DNA of 64,000 nt from Ilex aquifolium (taxonomy: Eukaryota; Streptophyta; Magnoliopsida; Aquifoliales; Aquifoliaceae), in assembly GCA_951799425.1 (NCBI GenBank), contig OX637402.1, forward strand, positions 2,046,501-2,110,500, given 5' to 3'. Shown here in pieces: positions 62,389 through 64,000 of the stretch (position 1 is the stretch's first letter; the number at the start of each line of letters is the position of its first letter). The position numbers were made by a program, and so were the translations under genes. The notes under the pieces are model-generated. The model searched no databases and was not told the DNA's origin. It was given only the letters and a program-made list of their open reading frames with translations.

Positions 62389-63898
62389 TGTAACACCCCG
62401 AATTTTCTTTTATATATTTATAGAGATATATATATATATATAGTAAATAAAAAGTGTAAATATGTAGATATATGTAGTGACATAAGAATAAACCGTAGGA
62501 ATAAATGCTATGGAGACAATTTGATTGGGAAGTTACGTGTCGAAGATGTTTAAACTTGGAAAGTGTGATTAGACAAGTTTCTAAAAGTTGTTAGGTCAAA
62601 ATAATGATTCCATTGAATCCGGAAGGTCGAAAAACATTGGGAGTGGTAATATGGATGTATTGGAAGTTAGGAAGTGTCTCGGAGTTAAAATACACTTTAG
62701 CGAGAATTTGGGTAAAAATGGGTATTGAACACTACTTAGTGTTTTGGCCATAACTTTTTATCTTTAAGTCCAATTGATCTGAAATTTTTACAGTAGATAG
62801 TAGACATCTAGGGCTACAAAAGTAAGTCTCATGAACATTTTCCAACTCGACCTCTAAATGGGTCAAAACTGCATTGGAAGTTGAAACAAAAATCTGGCAG
62901 TCAAACCGTACCGGTACGCCGAACTCCAGTAGCTAAACCGTACCGGTACGCCCGATAAAGCCAGCCCGATCCGACTGCGGGTCTTTCTCCATTTCCTCCA
63001 CTATAAATACATTTTGTCACCTCCTTAGCCTTCATTACACCACTCCAAACCCTAGAAAACATAAGAGAGGAAGAGAGAAAGAGAGAAAACAAGAGATTGA
63101 AGGGTTGATTCAAGATCAAAGCCCTAATTTTTCCAAGAACATCAAGGTAGGGGTTTTCTCTCACTCACTTACATTGAGTCTAGGGTATTTATATATGTAT
63201 GTTTTTGCTATCAATGGTATATATATGCTATAGAATCATCATCTCTTAGGCTTTTTGCAAAGATTACATTGTTAGGGTTTAATACCCATTAAATATCTTT
63301 TCTAGCTTTAAAACCCTAGTTTTTGGGAGAGTGATGTATTTCTTCTTAAATGCTTCTTTATTATGAACTTCGAAAACCATAGTTGTTTGTGTGGGGTAGA
63401 AAAATGATGTTATTGTGATCTCATGTATTTTCCTTGTTGGTTGGGGAATTGTTACATAATATATCTTGGGGATTTTGGAGAGATGCGTGTAAAATGATAT
63501 AAATATTGGAACGGTATGCTTGGTTGGGTTGTTTGTGATGCCTTGAGGGTGAGAGGTTCCTTATAAGGATGCTCATGCCAAGAGAGGAGAGTATGTGATT
63601 TCCCTCAAGAGGTTCCTTATAAGGATGCTTGAGTTTGTGATGCCTTGAGGGTGAGAGGTTCCTTATAAGGATGTTCATGCCAAGAGAGGAGAGTATGTGA
63701 TTTTCCTTAAGAGGTTCCTTATAAGGATGCTTAAGAAACTAAGCCTTGAGGGTGAGAGGTTCCTTATAAGGATGCTCATGCCAAAAGAGGATAGTATGTA
63801 ATTTTCCTCAAGAGGTTCCTTATAAGGATGCTTGAGTAACCAAGCCTTGAGGGTGAGAGGTTCCTTATAAGGATGCTCATGCCAAAAGAGGACAATAT
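62389..63898 (+). repeat. Monomer 42 (1510 bp, short leader, AT run 17 nt)
   Basis: TATA box 63001-63009. It has several private changes: GAAAGTGTGATT, AAAGTTGTTAGG, AAAGTAAGTCTC, CCAACTCGACC and TTAAATATCTTT. The last one weakens the pyrimidine tract before the acceptor-like CTAG. Confidence 0.95.
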
Positions 63899-64000
63899 TG
63901 TAACACCCCGAATTTTCTTTTATATATTTATAGAGATATATATATATATATAGTAAATAAAAAGTTTAAATATGTAGATATATGTAGTGACATAAGAATA
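63899..64000 (+). repeat. Partial monomer 43 (5' end only)
   Basis: These are the first 102 bp of the next unit, with a 17-nt AT run. It reads AAAGTTTAAATATG where others read AAAGTGTAAATATG. It shows that the array continues to the right. Confidence 0.95.

Larger units (their letters stand above)
1..64000 (+). repeat. Tandem array of a ~1.5-kb LTR-like satellite, 42 full monomers
   Basis: The whole window is a head-to-tail array. The anchor TGTAACACCCCG recurs at 1506-1527-bp intervals from 65 to 63899 (mean about 1520 bp), always on the + strand and with no interruption by other DNA. Two anchors (39601, 42653) read TGTAACACCCGG. Monomers are very similar and differ by scattered substitutions and a few indels. 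In every full unit the last 442 bp (linker plus subrepeat block) has constant length, so length variation comes from the AT run, the 17-bp leader segment and one 1-bp deletion. No coding gene is supported: recurring reading frames of 62-176 codons appear and vanish with the 2-bp and 17-bp indels. The array continues beyond both edges. Plant satellites derived from retrotransposons with monomers over 1 kb are known, for example in potato centromeres; whether this array is centromeric cannot be told from sequence alone. Confidence 0.98.

Noticed and set aside
65..63898. Assembly artefact caused by copying one monomer many times
   Set aside because: Units carry different combinations of substitutions and indels, with private variants in many of them, so they are distinct copies. 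A local false duplication, for example units 26-29, cannot be excluded without reads.
1..64000. Ribosomal DNA intergenic spacer repeats
   Set aside because: No 18S, 5.8S, 25S or 5S sequence occurs in 64 kb, and the TATA-type promoter is unlike the plant Pol I start region.

Overview
The window is one uninterrupted head-to-tail tandem array of a roughly 1.5-kb satellite repeat. It holds 42 complete monomers plus a 64-bp piece at the left edge and a 102-bp piece at the right edge, all in the same orientation. Neither end of the array is reached and I see no unique sequence. The source is almost certainly a nuclear plant chromosome, probably a flowering plant. The reasons are plant telobox motifs (AAACCCTA), AT-rich composition with a plant-type TATA box and GT-AG intron signals, and an LTR-like start (TGTAACACCCCG) of the kind found on plant Ty3/gypsy retrotransposons. 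I cannot name the species. No protein-coding gene, tRNA or rRNA gene is supported.

All coordinates use a monomer start at the TG of TGTAACACCCCG. Reading + strand, each monomer contains, in order: an LTR-like start; an AT dinucleotide run of 13, 15 or 17 nt; a cluster of AATAAA signals; about 400 bp of AT-rich LTR-like sequence; two 12-bp palindromes CGTACCGGTACG in a CpG-rich patch; a TATA box (CTATAAATA); a leader with a telobox beside a GA-rich purine tract; a splice-donor-like AAG|GTRGGG; two more teloboxes and a splice-acceptor-like tract; and TGTTACA, the inverted complement of TGTAACA. After that come an 83-bp linker and a 359-bp block of about 3.5 subrepeats with seven copies of the palindrome TCCTTATAAGGA.

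Monomer lengths are almost entirely set by two indels: a 17-bp segment in the leader (present or absent) and the AT-run length. This gives 1506, 1508, 1510, 1525 and 1527 bp, plus one 1509-bp unit with an extra 1-bp deletion. Diagnostic substitutions show local families. Units 1-14 (65-21286) mostly carry TTTTTTC after the TATA box; unit 15 onward all carry TTTTGTC. Two-monomer blocks of 3018-3052 bp are repeated next to or near each other, as expected from unequal exchange or segmental amplification in registers of one, two or more monomers.

The most interesting reading is a satellite derived from an LTR retrotransposon in which every monomer keeps a complete set of promoter, splice and polyadenylation-like signals and seven potential hairpins. 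A transcript from one monomer's TATA box would cross the hairpin block and end at the AATAAA cluster of the next monomer. This is inference from motifs; there is no expression evidence here.
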